Part shown: positions 56,175 through 64,000 of the stretch, in pieces
Layout: each line of letters opens with the position of its first letter
How positions within the stretch are numbered: position 1 is the stretch's first letter
Assembly (NCBI GenBank): GCA_002720475.1
Contig: PBIL01000002.1
Span: 154,596-218,595 of the forward strand
DNA: 64,000 bases
Reading direction: 5' to 3'
From: Roseovarius sp.
GTDB lineage: Bacteria > Pseudomonadota > Alphaproteobacteria > Rhodobacterales > Rhodobacteraceae
The notes under the pieces: generated by a model
Seen by the model: only the letters and a program-made list of their open reading frames with translations
Told to the model about the DNA's origin: nothing
Database searches by the model: none
Translations under genes and position numbers: made by a program

Positions 56175-56761
56175 ATGAAACGTCACTATCTTGCCGCCGC
56201 CACCCTTGCTCTCGGCATGATGACGGGGCAGCAGGCCGCCGCGCAGGCCTGCGCCGCGAATGTCGAGGATCCCTTCGATCTCGACGAGGCCGCGATTGCC
56301 GAGATTTATGACTGCATCGGCGACCGGATGGCCGACGCCTATGCCAAGGAGGGCAACGAGGTCGCCGCCGCCTATCGCGACTGGACGGTGACCGGAACCC
56401 GCCCCGCCGTGCAGGGTGCCCATGGCAGCCGCCTTCTGCTGACCTTCGCCAATGACGTCGCCGCCGAGCAATATCTCAAGTTCGCCGAGCAGGGCGTGAG
56501 CATGCCCGCGGGCTCGGTCCTTGCCAAGGAAAGCATCACGTTTTCCACCAAGAAGAAGGAGGCCCGCGTCGGCCCGCTCTTCATCATGACCAAGGGCGAG
56601 GCGGGCTCGGCGCCCGAAACCGGCGACTGGGTCTATGCCGGCATCCAGCCCAACGGCAAGCCGATGAAGTTCAACAGAGCTTCTGCCACGATTGCCATGT
56701 CGCCTGGGAAGCGCAGGACATGATGGCCTACCCGATCCCCGAAGTGCGCGTCTCCAACTGA
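56175..56761 (+). pseudogene. Cytochrome P460-like / c-type cytochrome gene disrupted by a frameshift
   Basis: The frame from ATG 56175 encodes a signal peptide (MKRHYLAAATLALGMM...) and about 165 residues resembling a P460-type periplasmic cytochrome (AAAYRDWTVTGT, GDWVYAGIQPNGKPMKF). After codon AAC at about 56674 it runs into a premature end (TGA 56721-56723). One inserted base near 56672-56676 restores a frame reading SFCHDCHVAWEAQDMM ... PEVRVSN to TGA 56759-56761. That tail holds the heme c motif CHDCH. So the gene is either a real mutant or a sequencing error at a homopolymer-like AACAGAG site. Restored length would be about 195 aa. The intact product would be a periplasmic heme protein. 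Confidence 0.75.
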
Positions 56762-56832
56762 CCCGCAGACCCGCGCCCAGAGAGCCCGGCCCACGCGAGG
56801 GGGCCGGGTTTCGCTTTGCAAATCCGTCACCC

Positions 56833-57549
56833 ATGGGTCATGAAACGGGGATGACCCCGCGCGCTCTCGCCCTCTTCGTTCATCTGCTGACCGCAACCGG
56901 CGCCGTCTTCGCCATGCTGGCCATGCTCGCCGCGATCGACCGGGAATGGGAGCTGATGTTTCTCTGGCTGGTCGTGGCCTTCGCGGTGGACGGTATCGAC
57001 GGCCCGCTGGCGCGGCGCTATCACGTCAAGAAACATGCCCCCGAATTCGACGGCGTGCTGCTCGACCTGATCATCGACTACCTGACCTATGTCTTCATCC
57101 CGGCCTTCGCGCTCTTCAAGTCCGACCTGCTGCCGGGCTGGACCGGCTGGCTCGCGATCATCGTCATCACCTTCGCCAGCGCCATGTATTTCGCCGACAC
57201 GCGGATGAAGACGCTCGACAATTCCTTTTCCGGCTTTCCCGGCTGCTGGAACATGGTGGTGCTCGTCTGCTTCGCGCTGGAGCCGAATTTCTGGGTCATC
57301 CTCGCGCTGGTGACGGCGCTTTCGGTGGCGATGTTCCTGCCCTTGAAGTTCATCCACCCGGTGCGCACGCGGCGCTGGCGCTGGCTCTCGCTGCCGACGG
57401 CCTTCGCCTGGACCTTCTTCGCGGGCTGGGCGGCCTGGGTGCATTTCGACCCGCAAAGCTGGGCGCATTGGGGGCTGGTGGTGACCAGCGTCTATCTGCT
57501 CTTCGCGGGCATCGCACAGCAGATCGTGCCGGAACGCGGAAGGGTGTGA
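56833..57549 (+). CDS. pcs: Phosphatidylcholine synthase (CDP-alcohol phosphatidyltransferase)
   Basis: A 238-aa membrane protein with about eight hydrophobic segments. The CDP-alcohol phosphatidyltransferase motif D-x2-DG-x2-AR-(x)n-G-x3-D-x3-D is visible as DGIDGPLARR ... FDGVLLDLIID near residues 48-75. Pcs condenses choline with CDP-diacylglycerol to phosphatidylcholine, a pathway typical of alphaproteobacteria, and the KKHAPEFDG linker matches Pcs. Two in-frame starts, 56833 and 56851, differ by six codons. It stands alone between the broken cytochrome gene and an SDR gene. Confidence 0.9.
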   Translation: MGHETGMTPRALALFVHLLTATGAVFAMLAMLAAIDREWELMFLWLVVAFAVDGIDGPLARRYHVKKHAPEFDGVLLDLIIDYLTYVFIPAFALFKSDLLPGWTGWLAIIVITFASAMYFADTRMKTLDNSFSGFPGCWNMVVLVCFALEPNFWVILALVTALSVAMFLPLKFIHPVRTRRWRWLSLPTAFAWTFFAGWAAWVHFDPQSWAHWGLVVTSVYLLFAGIAQQIVPERGRV

Positions 57550-57635
57550 CCGGCGGGAACGTCCCGCACCCCCGGCTTTCCCTTTTCCGCGTTCCGTGTC
57601 ACCGATAGGCTGGTAGCGACAGAAGCGGAGGCAAC

Positions 57636-58388
57636 ATGACACTTGACGGAAAACACGCGCTGATCACGGGCGGCGGCTCGGGCATCGGCCTGGCCGTTGC
57701 CCGCGCGCTGGCGGGCGCGGGGGCCGAGGTCACGATCACCGGGCGGCGCGCGGCGGTGCTGGAGGCCGCGGCGGGTCCGGGACTTCATCCGCTGGTGATG
57801 GACGTGACCGAGGAAAAGCAGGTGGTGGCGGGCGTCGCGGCAGCGGTGGCCGCCCGCGGCCCGGTGCAGATCTGCATCCCCAACGCGGGCATCGCCGAGG
57901 GCCGCGCGCTCCACAGGACCGATGCCGCCTTCTGGCGCGGGATCATGGCCACCAATCTTGACGGGGCCTTCTACACGATGCGCGAATGCCTGAAGGACAT
58001 GCGCAAGACCGACTGGGGCCGCACCATCGCCATTTCCTCGATCGCGGGGCTCAAGGGGCTGAAGGGGGCCCCTGCCTATACCGCCTCCAAGCACGGCATG
58101 ATCGGCCTGATCCGGGCGCTGAGCGAGGATTACCTCGGCACCGGCCTCACCTTCAACGCGGTCTGCCCCGGCTATGTCGATACCGAGATCGTCACCCGCA
58201 ACGCCACCGCGATCGCCGCGCGCGCGGGCGTGAGCGAGACGCAGGCGCGCGCGATGATGGTCGAGGCCAACCGCCACAACCGGCTCATCGCCCCGGAGGA
58301 GGTGGCGCAGGCCGTGCTCTGGCTCTGCGGGCCGGGATCGGAGAGCGTGAACGGCCAGGCCATCGAGATCGCGGGCGGACAGGTCTGA
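57636..58388 (+). CDS. Short-chain dehydrogenase/reductase (SDR) family protein
   Basis: A 250-aa classical SDR. The cofactor motif ALITGGGSGIGLAVA is at the N terminus, NAG is in IPNAGIAEG, and Ser-Tyr-Lys appear in ISSIAGLKG and YTASKHG around residues 138-155. The C-terminal GQAIEIAGGQV is family-typical and resembles 3-hydroxybutyrate or 3-hydroxyacyl-CoA dehydrogenases. It precedes kynU by 14 bp, suggesting one operon, but a direct link to tryptophan catabolism is not evident. Confidence 0.86.
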   Translation: MTLDGKHALITGGGSGIGLAVARALAGAGAEVTITGRRAAVLEAAAGPGLHPLVMDVTEEKQVVAGVAAAVAARGPVQICIPNAGIAEGRALHRTDAAFWRGIMATNLDGAFYTMRECLKDMRKTDWGRTIAISSIAGLKGLKGAPAYTASKHGMIGLIRALSEDYLGTGLTFNAVCPGYVDTEIVTRNATAIAARAGVSETQARAMMVEANRHNRLIAPEEVAQAVLWLCGPGSESVNGQAIEIAGGQV

Positions 58389-58402
58389 GGAGCAAGGTCG
58401 CC

Positions 58403-59596
58403 ATGACGGACTTCACCGCCACGCGCGCCGCCTTTCATCTTCCCGAAGGTGTGATCTATCTCGACGGCAACTCGCTCGGCCCCCTGCCCCGCGCGGCCAG
58501 CGACCGGATGGCGCGCACGATGCGGGACGAATGGGGCGAGATGCTGATCACCGGCTGGAACCGCGCCGGGTGGATGGCGCAGCCGCGCGGCCTGGGCGAC
58601 AGGATCGGGCGGCTGATCGGGGCGGAGCCGGGGCATGTGGTGCTGGGCGATACGCTCTCGATCAAGGTCTACCAGGCGCTTGCGGCGGCGCTCGAGATGC
58701 GCCCGGAGCGCCGCGTGATCCTCTCGGACAGCGGCAATTTCCCCTCCGATCTCTACATGGCCGAGGGGCTGATCCGCGCGTTCGGTCGCGGTCACGAGTT
58801 GCGCGTGGTCGCCCCCGAGGCGGTGGCGGAGGCGATCACCGAAGAGGTGGCCGTGACGCTTCTGACAGAGGTCGATTACCGCACCGGGCGGCTGCATGAC
58901 ATGACGGACCTGACCGCGCGCGCCCATGCGGCGGGGGCCGTGACCATCTGGGATCTGGCCCATAGCGCGGGCGCGCTGCCCGTGGACGTGGCGGGGGCGG
59001 GCGCGGATTTCGCCGTGGGCTGCACCTACAAGTATCTCAATGGCGGCCCCGGCGCGCCCGCCTTCATCTATGTCGCGCCCCGCCACGCGGAAATGGCCTT
59101 TCCCGCCCTCTCCGGCTGGCTGGGACACGAAGCCCCCTTCGCCTTCGAGCCCCGCTATCGCGCGGGCGCGGGCATAGAGCGGATGCGCGTCGGCACGCCG
59201 CCGGTGCTTGCCATGGCCGCGCTCGATGCGGCGCTCGATATCTGGGACGGGGTGGACATGGCGGCGCTGCGCCGCAGGTCCATCGAACTGTCGGAACTCT
59301 TCATCGCCGAGGTCGGGGCCGCCTGCCCCGGCCTGACTCTCGCCAGCCCCCGCGACGCGGCCCGGCGCGGCAGCCAGGTCTCTTTCCGGCACGAGGAGGG
59401 CTATGCCATCATCCAGGCGCTGATCGCGCGCGGGGTGATCGGCGATTTCCGCACCCCCGACATCCTGCGCTTCGGCTTCACCCCGCTTTACCTCGGCCAC
59501 GGCGAGGTGCGCGCCGCCGCCGGGCATCTTGCCGAGATCATGACCGAAAGGCTCTGGGACAGGCCGGAATACCGCATCCGCGCCGCGGTCACCTGA
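58403..59596 (+). CDS. kynU: Kynureninase
   Basis: A 397-aa fold-type-I PLP enzyme. YLDGNSLGPLPRAA near residue 19, ILSDSGNFPSDLYMAEG, TIWDLAHSAGALPVD and the PLP lysine in VGCTYKYLNGGPGAPAF (about residue 213) match kynureninase. It cleaves kynurenine to anthranilate and alanine in tryptophan catabolism. The upstream SDR lies 14 bp away. No kynA or kynB gene is in the window. Start ATG 58403. Confidence 0.93.
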   Translation: MTDFTATRAAFHLPEGVIYLDGNSLGPLPRAASDRMARTMRDEWGEMLITGWNRAGWMAQPRGLGDRIGRLIGAEPGHVVLGDTLSIKVYQALAAALEMRPERRVILSDSGNFPSDLYMAEGLIRAFGRGHELRVVAPEAVAEAITEEVAVTLLTEVDYRTGRLHDMTDLTARAHAAGAVTIWDLAHSAGALPVDVAGAGADFAVGCTYKYLNGGPGAPAFIYVAPRHAEMAFPALSGWLGHEAPFAFEPRYRAGAGIERMRVGTPPVLAMAALDAALDIWDGVDMAALRRRSIELSELFIAEVGAACPGLTLASPRDAARRGSQVSFRHEEGYAIIQALIARGVIGDFRTPDILRFGFTPLYLGHGEVRAAAGHLAEIMTERLWDRPEYRIRAAVT

Positions 59597-59718
59597 CCGC
59601 GGTTTCGCCGCATTTCGCCCCAGACTCTCCGCATCCCGCCACCAATCCCGCCGCAGTCTGCGCGTATCCGTGATGGAAACAATGGCGCGGGCGCGCGTCG
59701 ACTGTGTGGGTTATCAGG

Positions 59719-61965
59719 ATGCCGACGACATTCAACTGGATCTTTCTCGGGCCATCGGCCACCACGCTCGATCCGACCGAGGGCAACACGACATCGGAGA
59801 ATGCGGGCAGCTTCGTCGGCACCACCTTCGGCTCGGCCGCCGATCCGCTCTTTCAGCAGGTCACGCGGGCAACGACGATCAACAATGGCGGCGCGCCCAC
59901 GGCGCTCGACACCGACAACACGGTTTCCAACGACCAGTTCGGCACCGATATCGGCAGCGGGCCGCAGACCTTCACCTATGACGGCGTGGCGGTCTACAAC
60001 GCGACGCTGACCTATACCGACGGGACCAGCACGAGCTTTACCGCCATCCTGCTTCAGGACACGGCGGGCAACCTGTTTCTGGCTCCCCCGCTCAATGCCA
60101 CGGCCACAGCCGATATCGACGCGCTGACGGCGCGGCCCATCGAATCCATCACGCTCGACTCGCTGGTCGCGGATGCCGGCAATCTCGGGGCCGACCGGCA
60201 GGATATCGGCATCGACGACGGCATCGTGCAGGGCACCGACGGAGCCGACGTGATCGACCAGACCTATGTCGAACCGGTCGAGTTCGGCTCCGACCAGGTG
60301 GACAACGATGACGCGCCCGGAGGCGGCGACGCCGATTCCATCGAGGCGGGCGCGGGCAACGACACGGTGCGCGCGGGGCTTGCCGACGACACCGTGCTCG
60401 GCGGCGGCGGGGCCGATTCGATCCTTGGCGGGTCGGGCAATGACAGCCTGCTCGGCCAGGACGGCAGCGACACGCTGATCGGCGGCTCGGGGGATGACAC
60501 GCTCGCGGGCGGGGGCGGTGACGACACGCTGGTGGGCGATGGCGGCGGGGGCCGCTGGGCCTATGAGGTCTATACCCAGAACTTCAGCTCCGCCAACGGG
60601 CAGGCCTTCACCATCGAGACCGGCACGCTCGCGGGCGCGGGCACGCAGGACACGCTCGACATCGACGCGCTCGGCCAGGCGGCGACCGGTCGCGCCGATC
60701 CGAACGATTTCGGGGTGATCTTCACCTCCACCCTCTACGCGCCCGATGCCGGAACCTACCGCTTCACCACCACCTCGGATGACGGCTCGACCATCCGCAT
60801 CTTCGACGATCAGGGCAACGCGCTCGACTTCGCCAACCAGACCGGCGGCACGCTGCCGTTTCTGAACAACGACTTTCACCAGGCCCCGACGACGCGCTTC
60901 GGCGATGTCGTGCTCGAGGCCGACCGCGTCTATACCATCGAGCTGCGCGTCTGGGAGAACGCGGGCGGCGAGGTGCTCTCGGCCACCGTCACGCCGCCGG
61001 GCGGCACCGCGACAAGCCTCGACACCAGCCCGCTCATCCTCGGTCCCGACGCGGGGCCGGGCAACGACCAGCTTGACGGCGGCACGGGCGACGATCTTGT
61101 TTTCGGGGGCGGCGGCGACGATACCCTCCAGATCGGCCAGGGCGACACGCTGCTCGGCGGGGCGGGCGACGATCTCTTCACGCTTCAGGATTTCGCCGCC
61201 GCAGGTGGCACCATCACGATCACCGGCGGCGAGGGCGGCGAGACGGCGGGCGACACGCTTCTTCTCACGCCCGACGTGGGCAATGGTGACATCACCTTCA
61301 CCAATACCGATGACGCGGCGGGGGGGCTGTCCGGCTTCTTCACCACGCCCGACGGCACATTGGTCAACTTCTCGCAGATCGAGAACATCATCTGCTTCAC
61401 ACCCGGCACGCGCATCCTGACGCCGCGCGGGGAACGGGCCATCGAGACGCTGCGCTGCGGCGATCTCGTGATCACCCGCGATCACGGGCCGCAGCCGATC
61501 CGCTGGATCGCGCGGCGCTGTGTGCCGGGGATCGACCGCTTCGCGCCGGTCTCGATCGCGCCCTCGGTCACGGGCGGTGGCGGGCTTGTCGTCTCGCCGC
61601 AGCACCGGGTGCTCTTCACCGGCTACAAGGCCGAGCTTCTCTTCGGCGAAAGCGAGGTTCTGGTCGCCGCCAAACACCTCGTGAACGGGCAAGACGTGCG
61701 GATCACGCCCCGCGCGTCCGTTACCTATATCCATGTCATGTTCGACCGCCACGAGGTGATCTATGCCGAGGGGATCGCCGCCGAGAGCTTCTTTGCCGGC
61801 GACACGGCGCTTGCGGCGGTGGACCATCCCGCCCGCGAAGAACTGTTCTCGATCTTCCCCGAATTGCGCAGCGCGCCTGGGCGGCACCGCGAGACCGCCC
61901 GCCCCTGCCTGACCGGGCGCGAGGCCGCGCTGCTGCGCTCTCACCTGGAGGAACTGGCCGCCTGA
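59719..61965 (+). CDS. Secreted RTX-repeat protein with PA14-like and Hint domains
   Basis: A 748-aa protein. A roughly 200-residue N-terminal region of unknown fold precedes glycine/aspartate-rich RTX calcium repeats (GNDTVRAG, GGSGNDSLLG, GGGGDDTLVG) at about residues 210-275. A PA14-like beta domain (TSTLYAPDAGTYRFTTTSDD) spans about 280-440, more RTX repeats follow near 455-490, and a Hint domain starts at C559 (ICFTPGTRILTPRGERAIE) and ends near VTYIHVMFDRHEVIYAEG. This mosaic is typical of roseobacter exoproteins, presumably exported by a type I system that is not in this window. Start ATG 59719 is chosen over GTG 59704. Function unknown; surface or adhesive roles are inference. Confidence 0.82.
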   Translation: MPTTFNWIFLGPSATTLDPTEGNTTSENAGSFVGTTFGSAADPLFQQVTRATTINNGGAPTALDTDNTVSNDQFGTDIGSGPQTFTYDGVAVYNATLTYTDGTSTSFTAILLQDTAGNLFLAPPLNATATADIDALTARPIESITLDSLVADAGNLGADRQDIGIDDGIVQGTDGADVIDQTYVEPVEFGSDQVDNDDAPGGGDADSIEAGAGNDTVRAGLADDTVLGGGGADSILGGSGNDSLLGQDGSDTLIGGSGDDTLAGGGGDDTLVGDGGGGRWAYEVYTQNFSSANGQAFTIETGTLAGAGTQDTLDIDALGQAATGRADPNDFGVIFTSTLYAPDAGTYRFTTTSDDGSTIRIFDDQGNALDFANQTGGTLPFLNNDFHQAPTTRFGDVVLEADRVYTIELRVWENAGGEVLSATVTPPGGTATSLDTSPLILGPDAGPGNDQLDGGTGDDLVFGGGGDDTLQIGQGDTLLGGAGDDLFTLQDFAAAGGTITITGGEGGETAGDTLLLTPDVGNGDITFTNTDDAAGGLSGFFTTPDGTLVNFSQIENIICFTPGTRILTPRGERAIETLRCGDLVITRDHGPQPIRWIARRCVPGIDRFAPVSIAPSVTGGGGLVVSPQHRVLFTGYKAELLFGESEVLVAAKHLVNGQDVRITPRASVTYIHVMFDRHEVIYAEGIAAESFFAGDTALAAVDHPAREELFSIFPELRSAPGRHRETARPCLTGREAALLRSHLEELAA

Positions 61966-61975
61966 CCGGTCAGGC
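61960..61975. repeat. Perfect 16-bp palindrome across two convergent stop codons
   Basis: GCCTGACC/GGTCAGGC forms a perfect palindrome in which TGA of the Hint protein gene (61963-61965) and the stop of the minus-strand GATase gene (61970-61972) lie in opposite arms. It is probably a coincidental or minimal bidirectional end structure. Confidence 0.6.
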
Positions 61976-62746
61976 CAGCCGCCGCAGCGGTTCGCCCCGC
62001 CGCGCCGCCCAGGCGCGCACCGCCTCGCCGAAGGCCCGGAACAGCGGGCGGCTCACCGGATCGTTGGCGGCATTGTATTCCGGGTGCCACTGCACCGAGA
62101 GTGTGAACCCCGGCGCGCCCTCCACATAAAGCGCCTCCGGCGTGCCGTCATGCGCCCAGCCGTCGATCACCACGGATCGGCCTGGCTGCAGGATACCCTG
62201 CCCGTGCAGCGTGTTGGTCATCACCTCCTCGGCCCCGACCAGCCGGTGAAAGACGCCGTCCTTCGTGAAGCGCACCTTGTGGCGCGGCGCGAACTGCTCT
62301 TCCATGGTGCCATCGGGCGGCATCCGGTGATTGTCACGCCCCGGCAGCTCGCGGATCTCGGGGTGCAGCGTGCCGCCCAGCGCCACGTTGACTTCCTGAA
62401 AGCCGCGACAGATCCCGAAGAAGGGCTGTCCGCTCTCCACGCAGGCCCGCACGAGCGGCAGCGTGATCGCATCGCGCGCGCGGTCGAAGGCCCCGTGCGC
62501 CTCGGTCGCCGCCTCGCCATATTCCTCGGGATGGACATTGGGCCGCCCGCCGGTGAGAAGAAAGCCGTCGCACGCCGCCATCAGTTCCGCCACGCTGACA
62601 TAGCGCGGGTCCGACGGGATGATGAGCGGCAGGCAGCCCGCCACCTCCGCCACGGCGGCCACGTTGATGCGGCCGCTGGTATGGGTCGGGTAACGATCAT
62701 CGATGATGTACTGGTTTCCGATGATGCCGACGATCGGACGGGCCAT
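61970..62746 (-). CDS. Gamma-glutamyl-gamma-aminobutyrate hydrolase-type class I amidotransferase
   Basis: A 258-aa peptidase C26/PuuD-like protein. The nucleophile elbow is FFGICRGFQEVNVALGG (Cys about residue 113) and the His-Glu pair is VQWHPEYNA near residue 226. The family removes glutamate from gamma-glutamyl compounds such as gamma-glutamyl-GABA in polyamine catabolism. ATG 62746 is preferred to GTG 62758, where AGGAG would abut the start. A possible operator palindrome lies 44 bp upstream. No other puu genes are adjacent, so the substrate is uncertain. Confidence 0.88.
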   Translation of the reverse strand: MARPIVGIIGNQYIIDDRYPTHTSGRINVAAVAEVAGCLPLIIPSDPRYVSVAELMAACDGFLLTGGRPNVHPEEYGEAATEAHGAFDRARDAITLPLVRACVESGQPFFGICRGFQEVNVALGGTLHPEIRELPGRDNHRMPPDGTMEEQFAPRHKVRFTKDGVFHRLVGAEEVMTNTLHGQGILQPGRSVVIDGWAHDGTPEALYVEGAPGFTLSVQWHPEYNAANDPVSRPLFRAFGEAVRAWAARRGEPLRRLA

Positions 62747-62790
62747 GATGCGGGGCACTCCTGCTGACTACGGCGGATTTGAGCAAACTA

Positions 62791-62807
62791 TATCGCGAAA
62801 CGCGATA
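62791..62807. promoter_or_regulatory. Candidate operator palindrome upstream of the GATase gene
   Basis: TATCGCG/CGCGATA, perfect 7-bp arms around AAA, in an A/T-richer segment about 45 bp upstream of the minus-strand GATase start. The position and symmetry fit a dimeric repressor site overlapping a promoter; the regulator is not identifiable. Confidence 0.45.
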
Positions 62808-62924
62808 ACAAAAGGTCACTCTTTGCACAGGTTTCGGTGCGGTTGCGCAGATTTGCCGGGGTTTCGCGAAGGTTTCGGTCAGATTTCCGCGCGAGAATGA
62901 CGCGCGTGGGCGGCGGTGCCGGCC

Positions 62925-63110
62925 TCACCGGTCACACGCATCCCGACCGGCGGCGGCGCTGTCGTCCACACGCCGCGCGCGGCGGCAGCGCTCGCTGCAA
63001 TGGCGCAGCTCGTCCCAGACCCGCGCCCATTTGCGCCGCCACGCCATCGGGCGGCCGCAGGTGGCGCAGGTCTTGACCGGCAGATCGGGCTTGCGGCGCA
63101 TCCGGGCCAT
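62925..63110 (-). CDS. DUF2256 small zinc-ribbon-like protein
   Basis: A 61-aa protein with two Cys pairs: CATCGRPMAWRRKW and WDELRHCSERCRRARR, the DUF2256 hallmark, which probably bind zinc. The N terminus MARMRRKPDLP is basic. The family is widespread, often near photolyase or cryptochrome-like genes, and has no firm function. It is divergent from pepN with 108 bp between. Confidence 0.85.
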   Translation of the reverse strand: MARMRRKPDLPVKTCATCGRPMAWRRKWARVWDELRHCSERCRRARRVDDSAAAGRDACDR

Positions 63111-63218
63111 GTCCAGTCTCCTTCCCGCGCCTAGCTAGGCCGGGCCGTCCCGTCCGCCAGCCCGTTGCAGCCAGCCGCAACCGCGCCTAGGCTGCGCCCG
63201 GATCATGAGGAGACCCCG

Positions 63219-64000
63219 ATGAAGGATGCCACGCCGCAACCCGTCCATCTCAAGGATTACACGCCCCCCGCCTGGCTCGTGGACGAGGTGCAGCTGACCT
63301 TTCGCCTCGCGCCCAAGGCGACACGGGTGTTCAGCCGCATCCGCTTTCGTCCCAATCCCGAGGTGACGGAGCGCCGCTTCCTCCTCGATGGCGAGGGGCT
63401 GCGCCTGATCTCCGCGCGGATCGACGGGGCGGCGGTCACACCCGACCTGACGGCGCAGGGACTCACCGCCGAAGTGCCCGACGCGCCTTTTCTCTGGGAG
63501 GCGGAGGTCGAGATTTCGCCTGCCGAAAATACCGCTCTCGAAGGGCTTTACATGTCCAACCTCATGTATTGCACGCAATGCGAGGCGGAAGGTTTCCGCA
63601 AGATCACCTATTACCCCGACCGCCCCGACGTGATGGCCGTCTTCTCCGTCCGAATCGAGAGCGACCTGCCGGTGATGCTCTCGAACGGCAATCCCGTCGC
63701 CTCCGGGGAGGGCTGGGCCGAATGGCACGATCCCTGGCCCAAGCCCGCCTATCTCTTCGCGCTCGTCGCAGGCGATCTCGTGGCCCATCGAGACACCTTC
63801 ACCACCCGTTCCGGGCGGGCGGTGGCGCTCAACATCTGGGTGCGTCCCGGCGACCAGGACAAATGCGCCTTCGCCATGGAGGCGCTGAAGAAATCCATGC
63901 GCTGGGATGAGGAGGTCTATGGACGCGAATACGATCTCGACGTCTTCAACATCGTCGCCGTGGACGATTTCAACATGGGCGCGATGGAGAACAAGGGCTT
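63219..64000 (+). CDS. pepN: Aminopeptidase N, N-terminal part (partial)
   Basis: The first 260 residues of an M1 metallopeptidase cut off by the window end. The N-terminal beta domain begins KDYTPPAWLVDEVQLTFRL, EGLYMSNLMYCTQCEAEGFR is the PepN hallmark, and the exopeptidase motif GAMEN is reached at the last bases (NMGAMENKG). The HExxH zinc site lies beyond the window. PepN removes N-terminal residues from peptides in the cytoplasm. Start ATG 63219 has GAGGAGA upstream. Confidence 0.95.
   Translation, partial: MKDATPQPVHLKDYTPPAWLVDEVQLTFRLAPKATRVFSRIRFRPNPEVTERRFLLDGEGLRLISARIDGAAVTPDLTAQGLTAEVPDAPFLWEAEVEISPAENTALEGLYMSNLMYCTQCEAEGFRKITYYPDRPDVMAVFSVRIESDLPVMLSNGNPVASGEGWAEWHDPWPKPAYLFALVAGDLVAHRDTFTTRSGRAVALNIWVRPGDQDKCAFAMEALKKSMRWDEEVYGREYDLDVFNIVAVDDFNMGAMENKG

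Noticed and set aside
61391-61800. Intein in the Hint protein
   Set aside because: No C-extein or splice-junction His-Asn follows; the domain lies near the C terminus as in roseobacter exoproteins.

Overview
The window is a contiguous piece of a GC-rich alphaproteobacterial chromosome, most likely from the Roseobacter/Rhodobacteraceae group. The supporting signs are the very strong G/C bias at third codon positions and many family-typical genes: the aa3 oxidase subunit IV peptide, DUF2125, DUF3422, DUF484 and DUF1127 proteins, Pcs-type phosphatidylcholine synthase, a Hint/RTX exoprotein, and RibB with a degenerate RibA half. Genes are tightly packed, with many 4-bp ATGA overlaps. I saw no rRNA, tRNA, CRISPR array, insertion sequence or prophage.

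Layout. 1-2.5 kb: the end of a 2-aminoethylphosphonate degradation operon (phnW, phnX, a phosphonate-monoester-hydrolase-like enzyme). 2.4-18.5 kb: a lipid island. It carries the bacterial ceramide pathway, made up of acyl-ACP synthetase, ceramide reductase, dedicated ACP and serine palmitoyltransferase in one operon, plus a GNAT-type candidate ceramide synthase in a second operon. Packed between and around these are a fatty-acid-2-hydroxylase-like protein, two LpxL-type acyltransferases, two ELM1-family proteins, an MsbA-like ABC exporter, a metallophosphoesterase, a PAPS sulfotransferase, a nucleotidyltransferase and a 2-oxoglutarate oxygenase. Together they look like a pathway that makes, decorates and exports a sphingolipid. 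18.7-28 kb: YHS protein, thioesterase, DUF2125, ChaC, a MotA/MotB-like pair with a huge coiled coil, an M23 peptidase and ClpA. 28-32 kb: GloB, a methyltransferase, and nusB-ribH-ribB.

32.4-45.3 kb: an SHMT-like enzyme, DUF3422, an EF-hand protein, transhydrogenase pntAB, an ICMT-like methyltransferase, Sua5, acyl-CoA dehydrogenase with an MBL hydrolase, small respiratory and unknown peptides, and apt. 45.4-56 kb: ruvCAB, DUF1127, prmA, an MFS transporter, a bacterioferritin-like protein lacking the heme-ligand Met, priA, transaldolase, DUF484-xerC. 56-64 kb: a frameshifted cytochrome c gene, phosphatidylcholine synthase, SDR-kynureninase, the Hint/RTX/PA14 protein, a class-I glutamine-amidotransferase-like hydrolase, DUF2256 and the start of pepN.

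The most notable content is the 16-kb sphingolipid island. The five core steps from serine and a fatty acid to ceramide can be assigned by homology; the surrounding decoration and export genes have no established product. Other points of interest are the ion-motor-like pair with a coiled coil longer than the periplasm is wide, the frameshift that removes a heme-binding motif, and a cluster of three back-to-back hairpins after the bacterioferritin gene.
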